From JANMEX01 sp043744175 (lineage in GTDB: Bacteria > Pseudomonadota > Alphaproteobacteria > Rhizobiales > Rhizobiaceae), in contig JAYTVD010000075.1 of the NCBI GenBank assembly GCA_043744175.1, positions 1 through 24,651 of the forward strand: a stretch of DNA of 24,651 bases, written 5' to 3'. The notes beneath the pieces are model-generated. The model did no database searches. It was not told the DNA's origin and was given only the letters and a program-made list of their open reading frames with translations. This document shows, one piece after another, positions 1 to 7,321 of the stretch; position 1 is the stretch's first letter; each line of letters starts with the position of its first letter. The translations under genes and the position numbers were made by a program.

Positions 1-126
1 CTGATTTGGGCACTTGCCATTCTGGCCGCTGCCGTGCTCTCCGGCTTTGTCTTTGCCATGTGGGTTGAAAACGGCCCGCAAATAATGATGGCGCTAGGCA
101 ACTCCGCACTGGCTTGGTGCTTTTAA
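1..126 (+). CDS. C-terminal end of an unrecognised membrane protein (5' truncated by the window edge)
   Basis: An open frame runs from base 1 to a TAA at 124-126 and gives 41 residues. The first 20 or so (LIWALAILAAAVLSGFVFAM) form one clear hydrophobic membrane helix. A short amphipathic tail ends in LAWCF. The stop lies 15 bp before the SCO1/SenC start on the same strand, so the two may share a transcript. Too little remains to name a family. The call rests on the frame being open from the edge, the helix and the tight spacing. Confidence 0.55.
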   Translation: MIWALAILAAAVLSGFVFAMWVENGPQIMMALGNSALAWCF

Positions 127-141
127 GTTACGGAAATAATT

Positions 142-726
142 ATGCAAAAATCTGTCCGCATCATTTTAGCCGCGCTTTTTTTGATGATTGCCGCATCGCT
201 TGGTATGGCCGCGTTTTTGTGGACGAAGGGCCAAAACAGCGAAGCTGCCTACGGCGGCGCGTTCACTCTGACGGATCAAAATGGCAAGCCAATCACCGAG
301 GCCGCGCTGCAAGGCCACCCCAGCATGGTGTTTTTTGGCTTCACGCATTGCGCCGATGTTTGCCCCACAACGCTGTTCGAAATGAAGGGTTGGTTGGATA
401 AACTCGGCGATGACGGCAAAAATCTGCAAGGCTATTTCGTCACCGTGGACCCTGAGCGCGATACGCCGGAAATTCTCGGCCCCTACGTCAGCAATGTCAG
501 CAACCGCGTCACAGGCATCACCGGCAAGTTGGATGATATCGCTGCGATGGCCAAAGCATGGAATGTCTATTTCAAAAAAGTCCCCGGCACCGATGGCGAT
601 TATGAAATGGACCATACGGCCATCGTTTTCCTGCTAAATTCCAAGGGACAATTCCACGGCACGATTGCTTATGGTGAGAATCCAGATACAGCCTTCGAAA
701 AGATCAAACGCCTCGCAAAGTTGTAA
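142..726 (+). CDS. SCO1/SenC family copper chaperone (cytochrome oxidase CuA assembly)
   Basis: This 194-residue protein has an N-terminal membrane anchor or uncleaved signal at about residues 7-27 and a periplasmic thioredoxin-like domain. The family's copper-binding CxxxC is present as C70-A-D-V-C74-P, just after the FFGFTH strand. The third ligand is H158 in the YEMDH motif. VDPERDTPE at about 102-110 is also typical. SCO proteins deliver copper to, or reduce, the CuA site of aa3-type cytochrome c oxidase, and some act in copper or redox homeostasis. All metal ligands are intact and the length is normal. An ACGGA at about 130-134 is a modest ribosome site. prmA starts 9 bp after the stop, so the two are probably co-transcribed. 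No oxidase gene is in view, so the target is inferred from the family. Confidence 0.93.
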   Translation: MQKSVRIILAALFLMIAASLGMAAFLWTKGQNSEAAYGGAFTLTDQNGKPITEAALQGHPSMVFFGFTHCADVCPTTLFEMKGWLDKLGDDGKNLQGYFVTVDPERDTPEILGPYVSNVSNRVTGITGKLDDIAAMAKAWNVYFKKVPGTDGDYEMDHTAIVFLLNSKGQFHGTIAYGENPDTAFEKIKRLAKL

Positions 727-735
727 AATCAGCCC

Positions 736-1608
736 ATGCCCCAATCCCGCTATTTCCTGTCCGCCTCCCGTCTTGAAGCCGAACGTATTTTCGGCATCGT
801 CGAACGCGCTTTTGAGGAGGACGGCCTTCCTGTTTCCATTCTCGAAGCAGATGAAGACCTCGATATTCACGAAGTCTCCATCTACATTCAGTCCGAAGAC
901 GAGGAAGAGATTAAAACGCGACTGGCGGGCGTGCTTGGTTCAGATTTCTTCGGCCTTACGCTGGGCTTGGAGCAGCTACCAGATATTGATTGGGTCACCC
1001 ACTCGCTCGGTATTTTAGCCCCCGTTCACGCCGGACGTTTCGTCGTCCATGGCAGCCATGATCGCGGTTGCGCACGTTCTGGTGAAATCGCGATCGAAAT
1101 CGAAGCGGGCCAAGCCTTCGGCACCGGTCACCACGGCACGACAGCGGGCTGTCTGGAAATGATTACCGAGGTCGTGCGCAACCGCAAACCACGCAACGCG
1201 CTCGATCTTGGCACCGGCTCCGGGGTACTGGCAATCGCCGTTGCGCATCTTGCGAAAATCCCGGTTCTAGCAACGGATATTGATCCGGTAGCCACGCGCA
1301 TCGCCCGTGAAAATGTGGTTTTCAATCAAGCGGCCGCCTACGTTTCATGCGAAACGGCAACAGGGTTTCACCGCAAGGAAATCCACCAGTCAGCCCCGTT
1401 TGATCTCATCGTTGCGAATATTTTGGCCAAGCCACTCATGCAGCTAGCACCCGCAATGGCGCGCCACTTGGCGCGCGGCGGCGATATCATTCTGTCCGGC
1501 ATCCTCGCCACCCAGCGCGACCGCGTGCTTGCCGCTTATCGCACGCAGGCGCTCTATCACAGAAAGACTCTGTGGCGGAACGGCTGGGTCACGCTGCATT
1601 TGAATTAA
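736..1608 (+). CDS. prmA: Ribosomal protein L11 methyltransferase PrmA
   Basis: A 290-residue SAM-dependent methyltransferase close to the length of E. coli PrmA (about 293). The N-terminal part (about 1-60) is the L11-recognition domain, and the rest is the Rossmann-type catalytic domain. The SAM-binding loop is LDLGTGSG at residues 156-163. The family signature AGQAFGTGHHGTT lies before it, and the catalytic DLIVANIL (223-230) matches the N-substrate motif of PrmA and HemK-like enzymes. It trimethylates lysines and the N-terminus of L11 in the cytoplasm. The start sits 9 bp after the SCO stop with no obvious ribosome site of its own, which fits coupled translation. In rhizobia prmA is often close to an aminopeptidase P gene. 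Here two metal-transporter genes and a small gene separate them. Confidence 0.96.
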   Translation: MPQSRYFLSASRLEAERIFGIVERAFEEDGLPVSILEADEDLDIHEVSIYIQSEDEEEIKTRLAGVLGSDFFGLTLGLEQLPDIDWVTHSLGILAPVHAGRFVVHGSHDRGCARSGEIAIEIEAGQAFGTGHHGTTAGCLEMITEVVRNRKPRNALDLGTGSGVLAIAVAHLAKIPVLATDIDPVATRIARENVVFNQAAAYVSCETATGFHRKEIHQSAPFDLIVANILAKPLMQLAPAMARHLARGGDIILSGILATQRDRVLAAYRTQALYHRKTLWRNGWVTLHLN

Positions 1609-1646
1609 AGGCTGGCCGAACAAAATATTACCGGAGGTGATTTAAC

Positions 1647-2705
1647 ATGAGCAATCAGCATTCTCACCTCTGGCCCGGCGTGCCGCTGGCGCTGGGGTCC
1701 GCATTGCTTTTTGGCGCAAGTCCGCCGCTGTCCAAAATACTGTTAGCAAATGTCAGCCCTTTCATGCTTGCCGGGCTATTTTATCTTGGCGCAGGCCTTG
1801 GCTTAGCTGCCTACAACCTCATTTCACTGAGCATGAAACCGCCCCAAAGCAGCATCAGTCTTAGCGGCAAAGATTGGCCTTGGCTCGCCATCGCCGTCAT
1901 TATGGGTGGCGTTTTTGGCCCGCTTCTATTGCTAGCAGGCCTGCACCAGACAAACGCATCCACTGGCGCGCTTTTGCTCAATGTGGAGTCAATCGCCACC
2001 ATGGCCATGGCGTGGCTGATATTCCGCGAAAATGTGGACCGGCGCCTGCTAATCGGCGCGGGCGCAATTCTGGCCGGAGCCTTGGTCTTGGCATGGCAGG
2101 GCGGCGGGTTCTCGCTTGACCACGGCGCACTATTGATCATCTTGGCCTGCATCGCATGGGCAATCGACAACAACGTCACCCGCAATATTTCAGCCAGCGA
2201 TCCGACCATTATTGCCATGATTAAAGGGCTCGTCGCGGGTAGCATCAATATCGCCATAGCCCTCATGGCTGGCAATACATTTCCAACATTCGGATTTTGT
2301 ATCACCGCCGCCATCATTGGTTTTTTCACGGTTGGCATCAGTTTGGTTCTTTTCATTAGGGCGCTGCGCCATCTTGGGACAGCAAGAACCGGCGCTTACT
2401 TCGCTCTCGCTCCCTTCATTGGGGCCTTGTTGTCAGTGATATTTATCGGCGATCCAATGACGACAAAACTGGTCTTGGCTGGCGTCCTCATGGGCATCGG
2501 GCTATGGCTCCACCTTACCGAACAGCATGGTCACGATCATGAACATCAAGCGCTGGAACATGAACACAGCCATATTCATGATGGCCATCACCAGCACCAA
2601 CATAACGGACCAGTCGTGCAGCCTCACACGCATCTGCACCGTCATTCCCCATTGCGTCATAGACATGCGCACTACCCTGATTTACATCACCGGCACGAAC
2701 ATTGA
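1647..2705 (+). CDS. DMT/EamA-type transporter with a long histidine-rich C-terminal tail
   Basis: A 352-residue protein whose first ~288 residues hold about ten hydrophobic helices in two EamA-like halves, the drug/metabolite transporter fold. The last 63 residues, starting near LTEQHGHDHEH, contain 23 histidines, many in HxH spacing. Such tails bind Zn, Ni, Co or Cu. The start is well fixed: GGAGGTGAT at 1633-1641, a near-perfect ribosome site, is 5 nt before the ATG. The next gene, 26 bp downstream, is a His-rich zinc CDF exporter, so a role in zinc or other divalent-metal traffic is a fair inference. The sequence does not show transport direction or substrate. EamA proteins usually carry organic metabolites, so the tail could instead be a regulatory metal sensor or buffer. 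Confidence 0.85.
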   Translation: MSNQHSHLWPGVPLALGSALLFGASPPLSKILLANVSPFMLAGLFYLGAGLGLAAYNLISLSMKPPQSSISLSGKDWPWLAIAVIMGGVFGPLLLLAGLHQTNASTGALLLNVESIATMAMAWLIFRENVDRRLLIGAGAILAGALVLAWQGGGFSLDHGALLIILACIAWAIDNNVTRNISASDPTIIAMIKGLVAGSINIAIALMAGNTFPTFGFCITAAIIGFFTVGISLVLFIRALRHLGTARTGAYFALAPFIGALLSVIFIGDPMTTKLVLAGVLMGIGLWLHLTEQHGHDHEHQALEHEHSHIHDGHHQHQHNGPVVQPHTHLHRHSPLRHRHAHYPDLHHRHEH

Positions 2706-2731
2706 TTGAACTCAACCCAAGAGACTGACCG

Positions 2732-3718
2732 ATGAGCACAGACCATGCCCATGATGCTCACAATCACGCGGAACATAGCCATGATACTCATGACCATAGT
2801 GATCATTCCAGGCATTCTCACGGCTCCGGCCATGCCCATTCTCCTGCCAGTTTTGGTCGCGCTTTTGCCATAGGCATCGCGCTCAACACCGGCTTCGTCG
2901 TCATCGAGGCCGCCTACGTTTTTTTTGCAAATTCCGTCGCCCTGCTTGCCGATGCGGGGCATAATCTCAGCGACGTTCTAGGGCTTGGTGTAGCTTGGCT
3001 CGCCAGCGTCTTGGTCAAGCGCGCACCCTCACCGCGCTTCACTTACGGCCTGCGCGGCTCGTCCATTTTAGCTGCGCTGTTTAATGCCGTGTTCCTGCTG
3101 GTTGCCGTCGGTGCCATCGCATGGGAAGCTATCCAGCGCTTCGGCGCGCCCGAGCCAATCGCCGGCAAAACTGTCATGATTATCGCAACGATTGGCATAT
3201 TCGTGAACGGCATCACAGCGTGGCTGTTCGCCTCTGGTGCCAAGGATGACATCAATCTTCGCGGTGCGTTTCTGCATATGGCATCCGACGCACTGGTTTC
3301 AGCCGGTGTTGTCATTGCCGGATTTATCATCCTCATGACCAACTGGCTTTGGCTCGATCCGCTCATGTCGCTGGTCATTAGCGCCGTCATCATCTGGGGC
3401 ACTTGGGGCTTACTGCGCTCATCTGTTGGCATGTCGATGGCCGCGGTTCCCGCCCATATCGACCCTATCAAAGTGCGTGATTTCCTGAAATCCCAAACTG
3501 GTGTCGCCAGCATTCACGATCTGCACATCTGGCCCATGAGCACCACCGAAATAGCCATGACCTGCCATTTGGTGATTCCAAACGGCCATCCGGGTGATGA
3601 ATTTATCCATCATTTGGCGCAAGATTTGGCGGCAAAGTTTAATATTAATCACCCGACAATCCAGATCGAAACCGACCTGCACGCCGCTTGTGCACTGGCT
3701 CCGGATGAGGTTGTTTAG
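2732..3718 (+). CDS. Cation diffusion facilitator, CzcD/ZitB-type zinc exporter
   Basis: A 328-residue CDF antiporter that would move Zn2+ from cytoplasm to periplasm in exchange for protons. The N-terminus has 13 histidines in residues 1-36. Six membrane helices follow, then a cytoplasmic C-terminal domain from about residue 220 (HDLHIWPM is characteristic). The transport site is visible: H77 and D81 in helix 2 (DAGHNLSD) and H182 and D186 in helix 5 (HMASD). This HD-HD set is the one linked with zinc preference over cadmium. It lies 26 bp behind the His-rich DMT gene, probably in the same operon. It meets the minus-strand DUF1127-like gene tail to tail with 1 bp between stops. I found no clear Zur- or CzrA-like operator upstream. 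Cobalt transport remains possible. Confidence 0.94.
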   Translation: MSTDHAHDAHNHAEHSHDTHDHSDHSRHSHGSGHAHSPASFGRAFAIGIALNTGFVVIEAAYVFFANSVALLADAGHNLSDVLGLGVAWLASVLVKRAPSPRFTYGLRGSSILAALFNAVFLLVAVGAIAWEAIQRFGAPEPIAGKTVMIIATIGIFVNGITAWLFASGAKDDINLRGAFLHMASDALVSAGVVIAGFIILMTNWLWLDPLMSLVISAVIIWGTWGLLRSSVGMSMAAVPAHIDPIKVRDFLKSQTGVASIHDLHIWPMSTTEIAMTCHLVIPNGHPGDEFIHHLAQDLAAKFNINHPTIQIETDLHAACALAPDEVV

Positions 3719-3719
3719 G

Positions 3720-3908
3720 TCAAAGCGGTTGATAGGCACTGCCGCGCTTGCGCAGTTCGGCTTTGCTTTGGCCGAGCGTGCGTAACCGCTCGGTGTCCAC
3801 CATCTGCAAGCTCGCATTGGCGGAATGGGTTACTTGTCGTGTGCGTCCGGCAATCATCGCATCGACGGCCTTGTGCATAAATCCACGTTTTGTCTTGGTC
3901 GAGGCCAT
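3720..3908 (-). CDS. Small DUF1127-like protein (62 aa)
   Basis: The start is supported by AAGGAG (minus strand; 3916-3921) 7 nt before the ATG. The protein begins MASTKTKRGFMHKAVDAMIAG. Its second half, with LQMVD-ERLRTLG-SKAELRKRGSA, has the hydrophobic and charge pattern of the short DUF1127/YjiS-like proteins common in Hyphomicrobiales (ending like LxDxxLxxLGlsRxel). Some DUF1127 proteins elsewhere bind RNA and affect phosphate or C1 metabolism and small-RNA turnover. Nothing shows that role here, and the arginine-rich core of classical members is only partly present. The gene is divergent from pepP with 228 bp between starts, and converges on the CDF gene. It is basic and has no membrane segment. 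The family assignment is by pattern and is moderate; the gene itself is well supported. Confidence 0.72.
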   Translation of the reverse strand: MASTKTKRGFMHKAVDAMIAGRTRQVTHSANASLQMVDTERLRTLGQSKAELRKRGSAYQPL

Positions 3909-4136
3909 TGTTCAACTCCTTGTCGTTCCACAGCCTCCCACTGCTTAGTGTCTAAACTAGGGTTGTTCGCACTTTAAAGGTAGGGCGTAACTGCATGATA
4001 GCTATGCATTTTTGAATCGTCGCTTGTCACATTGTTGACATGAACGGTGATGCGTCCAAGATGAATCACCCAACGATTTTGCATTGCGCGGCGCGGGCGC
4101 AGACTCTAGTCTTGCCACATATTTGAGGAGGCCACC

Positions 4137-5969
4137 ATGTTCCAAACCTATGAAACCACGGCAAGCGCGTCCGGCACAGCGCCACGCGTCGTAGCACTTC
4201 GCGCCCAGTTTGATGGGCTGAACATAGACGGGTTTCTGGTTCCCCGCGTGGATGAGCATCAGGGCGAATATGTCGCCGCCTGCTCGGAGCGCTTGGCATG
4301 GCTCACGGGTTTCACCGGCTCATGGGGCGTCGCGCTTATCCTGAAAGACGCGGCCCACCTCTTCGTCGATGGCCGCTACACGGTGCAAGCCCCGGCGCAA
4401 ACTGATCCGGCAATTTTCACCATCCAAAGCCTCATCGAAACCCCACCTGCCAAATGGATTCCCGCCAATATGCCCTCCGGTTCGCGCATCGGCTTTGACC
4501 CGTGGCTGCACACAATTGCCGAAGTCAAAGCGCTTACCAAAGCCGTGGCCACGATCAAAGGCACGCTGGTTCCCGTCGCCAAAAACCTCGTCGATATTGC
4601 ATGGACAGACCGCCCCGCCGCGCCGTTGGAGCCTGTCTCAATCCACACATTGGAATATGCCGGCGTGCTCGCCCGCGATAAAATCCACGCCATGGCGCAA
4701 ACATTGAAAGCCGCAGGAGCCAGCGCCACGGTGCTGACGGACCCGTCGTCGCTAGCATGGCTGTTTAACATTCGCGGCAATGACGTGCCGCACACGCCCA
4801 TCGCGCTGGGCTTTGCCATCGTCAAAGCCGAAGGCGAGCCGCTGGTGTTTATTGACAAGCGCAAGCTGCCGATGAAGACCGAGGCCTACCTCACCCAGCT
4901 TGCCAACATCCTGCCACCAAGCGAACTAGAACCCACACTCGCCGCCCTTGCCAACGGCCAAACCATCGCGCTCGACCCTGCACTCGCAGGCGATAAATTC
5001 CGCCAAATCGTCGAAGACGCAGGCGGCACTGTCACCGAATTGCAAGACCCCGCCCGCCTGCCCCGCGCCCGCAAAAACGTCACCGAACAGCGCGGCACAA
5101 GAGCCGCCCACAAGCGCGATGGTGCGGCCATGTCCGCGTTTCTCACATGGTATGACGGTCAAGCCGCAGGGTCACTCGATGAAATCACAGCCGCCGTGCG
5201 CCTCGAGGAATTTCGCGTCGCCGCTGGCGAGGCCAACCAATCGCCGCTGCTCGATGTCTCCTTCCCGTCCATTTCCTCCACCGGCCCCAACGGCGCGATG
5301 AACCATTACCACGTCTCGACAGAAAGCAATCGCAAGCTCGAATCCGGCGAATTATTCCTGCTCGATTCCGGCGGCCAATATCGCGATGGCACGACAGACA
5401 TCACCCGCACCCTGCCCGTCGGCACAGTGTCAGATGAATACCGCCGCCGCTTCACGCTGGTGCTCAAGGGCATGATCGCCATCTCCATGCTGCGCTTCCC
5501 CAAAGGCACGCGCGGCTGCGATATTGATGCGTTTGCCCGCAGCGCACTATGGTCCGCAGGCTTAGATTACGCCCACGGCACAGGCCACGGCGTCGGCTCA
5601 TACCTCTCTGTCCACGAAGGCCCGCAGCGCATCGCCAAAGTCGGTATCACGCCCTTAGAACCAGGCATGATCCTCTCCAACGAGCCCGGCTACTACAAAG
5701 CGGGCGAATACGGCATCCGCATTGAAAACCTGATATTAGTCACCGAAGCCACGCCCATCGAAGGCGGCGACGCGCCCATGATGGCGTTCGAAACCCTAAC
5801 GCTCGCCACCATAGACAAGCGCCTCATCGAAACCCACCTGTTAACCCGCGCCGAGCTACACTGGCTAGACACCTACCACGCCCGCGTTCTCGCCGAAGTC
5901 AGTCCCATGGTAGACGAGCAGACAAGAGCTTGGCTGGAAGAGGCGACGAAGGCATTTGCGGTGGAGTAG
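4137..5969 (+). CDS. pepP: Aminopeptidase P family metallopeptidase (M24B, Xaa-Pro aminopeptidase)
   Basis: A 610-residue cytoplasmic enzyme of the long, three-domain aminopeptidase P type: two creatinase-like N-terminal domains (about 20-330), the pita-bread catalytic domain (about 335-550) and a C-terminal extension (about 555-610). It removes an N-terminal residue that precedes proline. All five dinuclear metal ligands can be placed: D410 (LLDSGG), D421 (GTTDITRT), H484 (HGTGHGVG), E516 (SNEPGYY) and E530 (GIRIENL). GAGGAGG at 4125-4131 is a strong ribosome site 5 nt before the ATG. The gene appears monocistronic, and its stop is followed within 10 bp by a strong hairpin that could terminate transcription. 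The gene symbol is by family. E. coli PepP is shorter (about 440 residues), so this is the eukaryote-like long form usual in rhizobia. Confidence 0.93.
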   Translation: MFQTYETTASASGTAPRVVALRAQFDGLNIDGFLVPRVDEHQGEYVAACSERLAWLTGFTGSWGVALILKDAAHLFVDGRYTVQAPAQTDPAIFTIQSLIETPPAKWIPANMPSGSRIGFDPWLHTIAEVKALTKAVATIKGTLVPVAKNLVDIAWTDRPAAPLEPVSIHTLEYAGVLARDKIHAMAQTLKAAGASATVLTDPSSLAWLFNIRGNDVPHTPIALGFAIVKAEGEPLVFIDKRKLPMKTEAYLTQLANILPPSELEPTLAALANGQTIALDPALAGDKFRQIVEDAGGTVTELQDPARLPRARKNVTEQRGTRAAHKRDGAAMSAFLTWYDGQAAGSLDEITAAVRLEEFRVAAGEANQSPLLDVSFPSISSTGPNGAMNHYHVSTESNRKLESGELFLLDSGGQYRDGTTDITRTLPVGTVSDEYRRRFTLVLKGMIAISMLRFPKGTRGCDIDAFARSALWSAGLDYAHGTGHGVGSYLSVHEGPQRIAKVGITPLEPGMILSNEPGYYKAGEYGIRIENLILVTEATPIEGGDAPMMAFETLTLATIDKRLIETHLLTRAELHWLDTYHARVLAEVSPMVDEQTRAWLEEATKAFAVE

Positions 5970-5978
5970 CTCCTTTAA

Positions 5979-6048
5979 CTTCTCCCCGCCTCTTGCGGGG
6001 AGAAGGTGGCGCAAAGCGCCGGATGAGGGGCAGCGCCGATGTTCGGCG
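5979..6048. repeat. Rhizobiales-type palindromic repeat: three stacked hairpins after pepP
   Basis: Three perfect stem-loops follow one another. The first has 11-bp arms at 5979-5989 and 5995-6005 (CTTCTCCCCGC / GCGGGGAGAAG) around a 5-nt loop. The second has 5-bp arms at 6008-6012 and 6016-6020 (GGCGC / GCGCC). The third has 6-bp arms at 6034-6039 and 6043-6048 (CGCCGA / TCGGCG). The CTTCTCCCCGC...GCGGGGAGAAGGTGGCG...GGATGAGGGG layout resembles an intergenic repeat I know from many rhizobial genomes. The first hairpin starts 9 bp after the pepP stop and could also end the pepP transcript, though no U-tract follows. Confidence 0.72.
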
Positions 6049-6104
6049 ATTAACAGATCTCCCCAAGCAAGCGACCGGTATGTCAAATACGGAGTTACCC
6101 CGAA

Positions 6105-6264
6105 GTTCGTCATACTCGGCCACCGGGCCGAGTATCCAGACAGCGCCAAAATACGAATGATGGGCACAGACAAATTCTCATAAAGCGGGCCCGCGAACTC
6201 CGCACTAAAGACGTCTAACATCGAGCCGACTGGATACTCGGCCCAGTGTCCGAGTATGACGAAC
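6105..6264. repeat. Pair of inverted 35-bp REP-like elements with a 90-bp spacer
   Basis: Copy 1 is at 6105-6139 and copy 2 at 6230-6264 on the opposite strand. Aligned in the same orientation they differ at only 2 of 35 positions. Each copy is itself a stem-loop: in copy 1, ATACTCGGCC (6112-6121) pairs with GGCCGAGTAT (6126-6135); in copy 2, ATACTCGG (6234-6241) pairs with CCGAGTAT (6250-6257). The consensus GTCATACTCGG...CCGAGTATCCAG has the form of alphaproteobacterial REP sequences, and the inverted pairing recalls BIME units of gammaproteobacteria. The spacer 6140-6229 has no recognisable gene. Confidence 0.85.
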
Positions 6265-6387
6265 GCCTAATAGTCAAGCTCGACAACACAAAGGGAGCGC
6301 GACGGAGTACGCTGGCGAAATTAGGCCGCGGTAATTGCGTGACTCAGTGACCCAAATAGCTAACCACAGCAAGTCTTGAAGTCGTCG

Positions 6388-7149
6388 TCATTGGCACGGT
6401 CCCGTCTTGAAATAACCTGCAGACAGCCAACTTGAAGGCAAGTCATCCTTCACATTGACGATTGTTGCTCCATTTAAAAGAGTGTCATTTTTCAATTGCT
6501 CACACAACCATGGCAGCACGCTCTGCACCACGCCATCAGTCATACTATCACTTGTTACCACCAGCTTGGTGCTTTGCAAACTAACCCCAGCGCCGAAGGT
6601 TGCCGCCAAATCTAGCGGATCGACTAGTTGCACAGATTTAGGATCATTGAGGTCGGTGAACGTTACCAATTGCGGATAATTGTACTTGTCGATCGTAAGC
6701 TCAATCGCTCCTCCAACTTCCGCCGCATACTTCACACCCTGCTCGCGCGGCGCTTGGTGCCACTCGGCTTGCTCGCCGTAGTTCTTCACATCTTCGGCGT
6801 ATTGCTTTCGGGTAGCACCGGGCACACCAATTAAGTTCACAACCGGATACACCATTTTTTCTACCGGGGTAAGCGCAAACAGATAGCGACCGCGGGGCAA
6901 CGCAACAGCGGCAGCCTCGCCTCTGGTGTACGCACCGCGCATAGTGTTCACGTCACCGATGGTTAGATTCCCAAGCACCCACGTCACTCTATCAACCGAC
7001 GATCCAGAATAGAGTTTGCCATCCACCATCACCGTGAGCGTAATTTTCTGGTTCCAGCTATATTTGGGCGGAAACACGCAAGTGCGCAGAACAAACATAA
7101 TAAGCGCCAAGGCAACCAACCGCACCACCCAGACCAATAGCCGCTTCAT
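6388..7149 (-). CDS. Conserved alphaproteobacterial hypothetical protein, membrane-anchored
   Basis: About 253 residues. One hydrophobic helix at the N-terminus (residues ~4-22, MKRLLVWVVRLVALALIMFV) is followed by an RTC-PPKYSWNQKITLTV segment and a soluble, presumably periplasmic, domain. I recognise the pattern as a family with no assigned function seen in many alphaproteobacteria: KxSWHQKLTV, then GxAVxVxLxxGRYLFAL, then YPxLVTFxDxxDPxSVxxVDPxDLAAxFGxGVxL near residues 160-195. Those stretches match here. The frame can also open at a GTG at 7161 (four residues longer), but the family usually starts at MKR and neither start has a strong ribosome site. It is a lone minus-strand gene between a repeat island and eamA, and looks lower in G+C than its neighbours. 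Confidence 0.8.
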   Translation of the reverse strand: MKRLLVWVVRLVALALIMFVLRTCVFPPKYSWNQKITLTVMVDGKLYSGSSVDRVTWVLGNLTIGDVNTMRGAYTRGEAAAVALPRGRYLFALTPVEKMVYPVVNLIGVPGATRKQYAEDVKNYGEQAEWHQAPREQGVKYAAEVGGAIELTIDKYNYPQLVTFTDLNDPKSVQLVDPLDLAATFGAGVSLQSTKLVVTSDSMTDGVVQSVLPWLCEQLKNDTLLNGATIVNVKDDLPSSWLSAGYFKTGPCQ

Positions 7150-7321
7150 AAACCAGTCCACAATTCAAATTCGATTCGATACATTCAAAGGTTGTCCTCT
7201 GATTTAGTCTAACCTGTCAACACACGCACCCATCACGCCACCACCCCCAACCCATCACCAATATCAATTTGCCAAGCCCGCCAAACTACCCCAAACCGTT
7301 GCCACCAACGGAACCGCACCC

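Larger units (their letters stand above)
5970..6387. other. Non-coding repeat island between pepP and the conserved hypothetical gene
   Basis: This 418-bp gap has no credible gene: short open frames have no ribosome site and read through the palindromes. It holds the stacked hairpins (5979-6048) and the inverted REP pair (6105-6264). The remainder, 6049-6104 and 6265-6387, shows no further structure that I could support. The two flanking genes converge here, so no promoter for an annotated gene is required. Confidence 0.7.

Noticed and set aside
3992..4013. TGCAT-N7-ATGCA hairpin followed by TTTTT, resembling a terminator
   Set aside because: It lies in the divergent promoter region upstream of pepP, has arms of only 5 bp and is A/T-rich. 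No upstream plus-strand transcript needs ending there except readthrough from the CDF gene.
4035..4063. TTGACA as a -35 element for pepP
   Set aside because: The hexamer is perfect, but no acceptable -10 lies 16-18 bp downstream, so I do not annotate a promoter.
5930..6183. Short open frames across the repeat island after pepP
   Set aside because: They have no ribosome sites, read through palindromes, and start inside the pepP coding region.
7296..7311. CCGTTG/CAACGG inverted repeat before eamA
   Set aside because: It has only 6-bp arms with a 4-nt loop and no neighbouring signal. It could be an operator, but nothing supports that.
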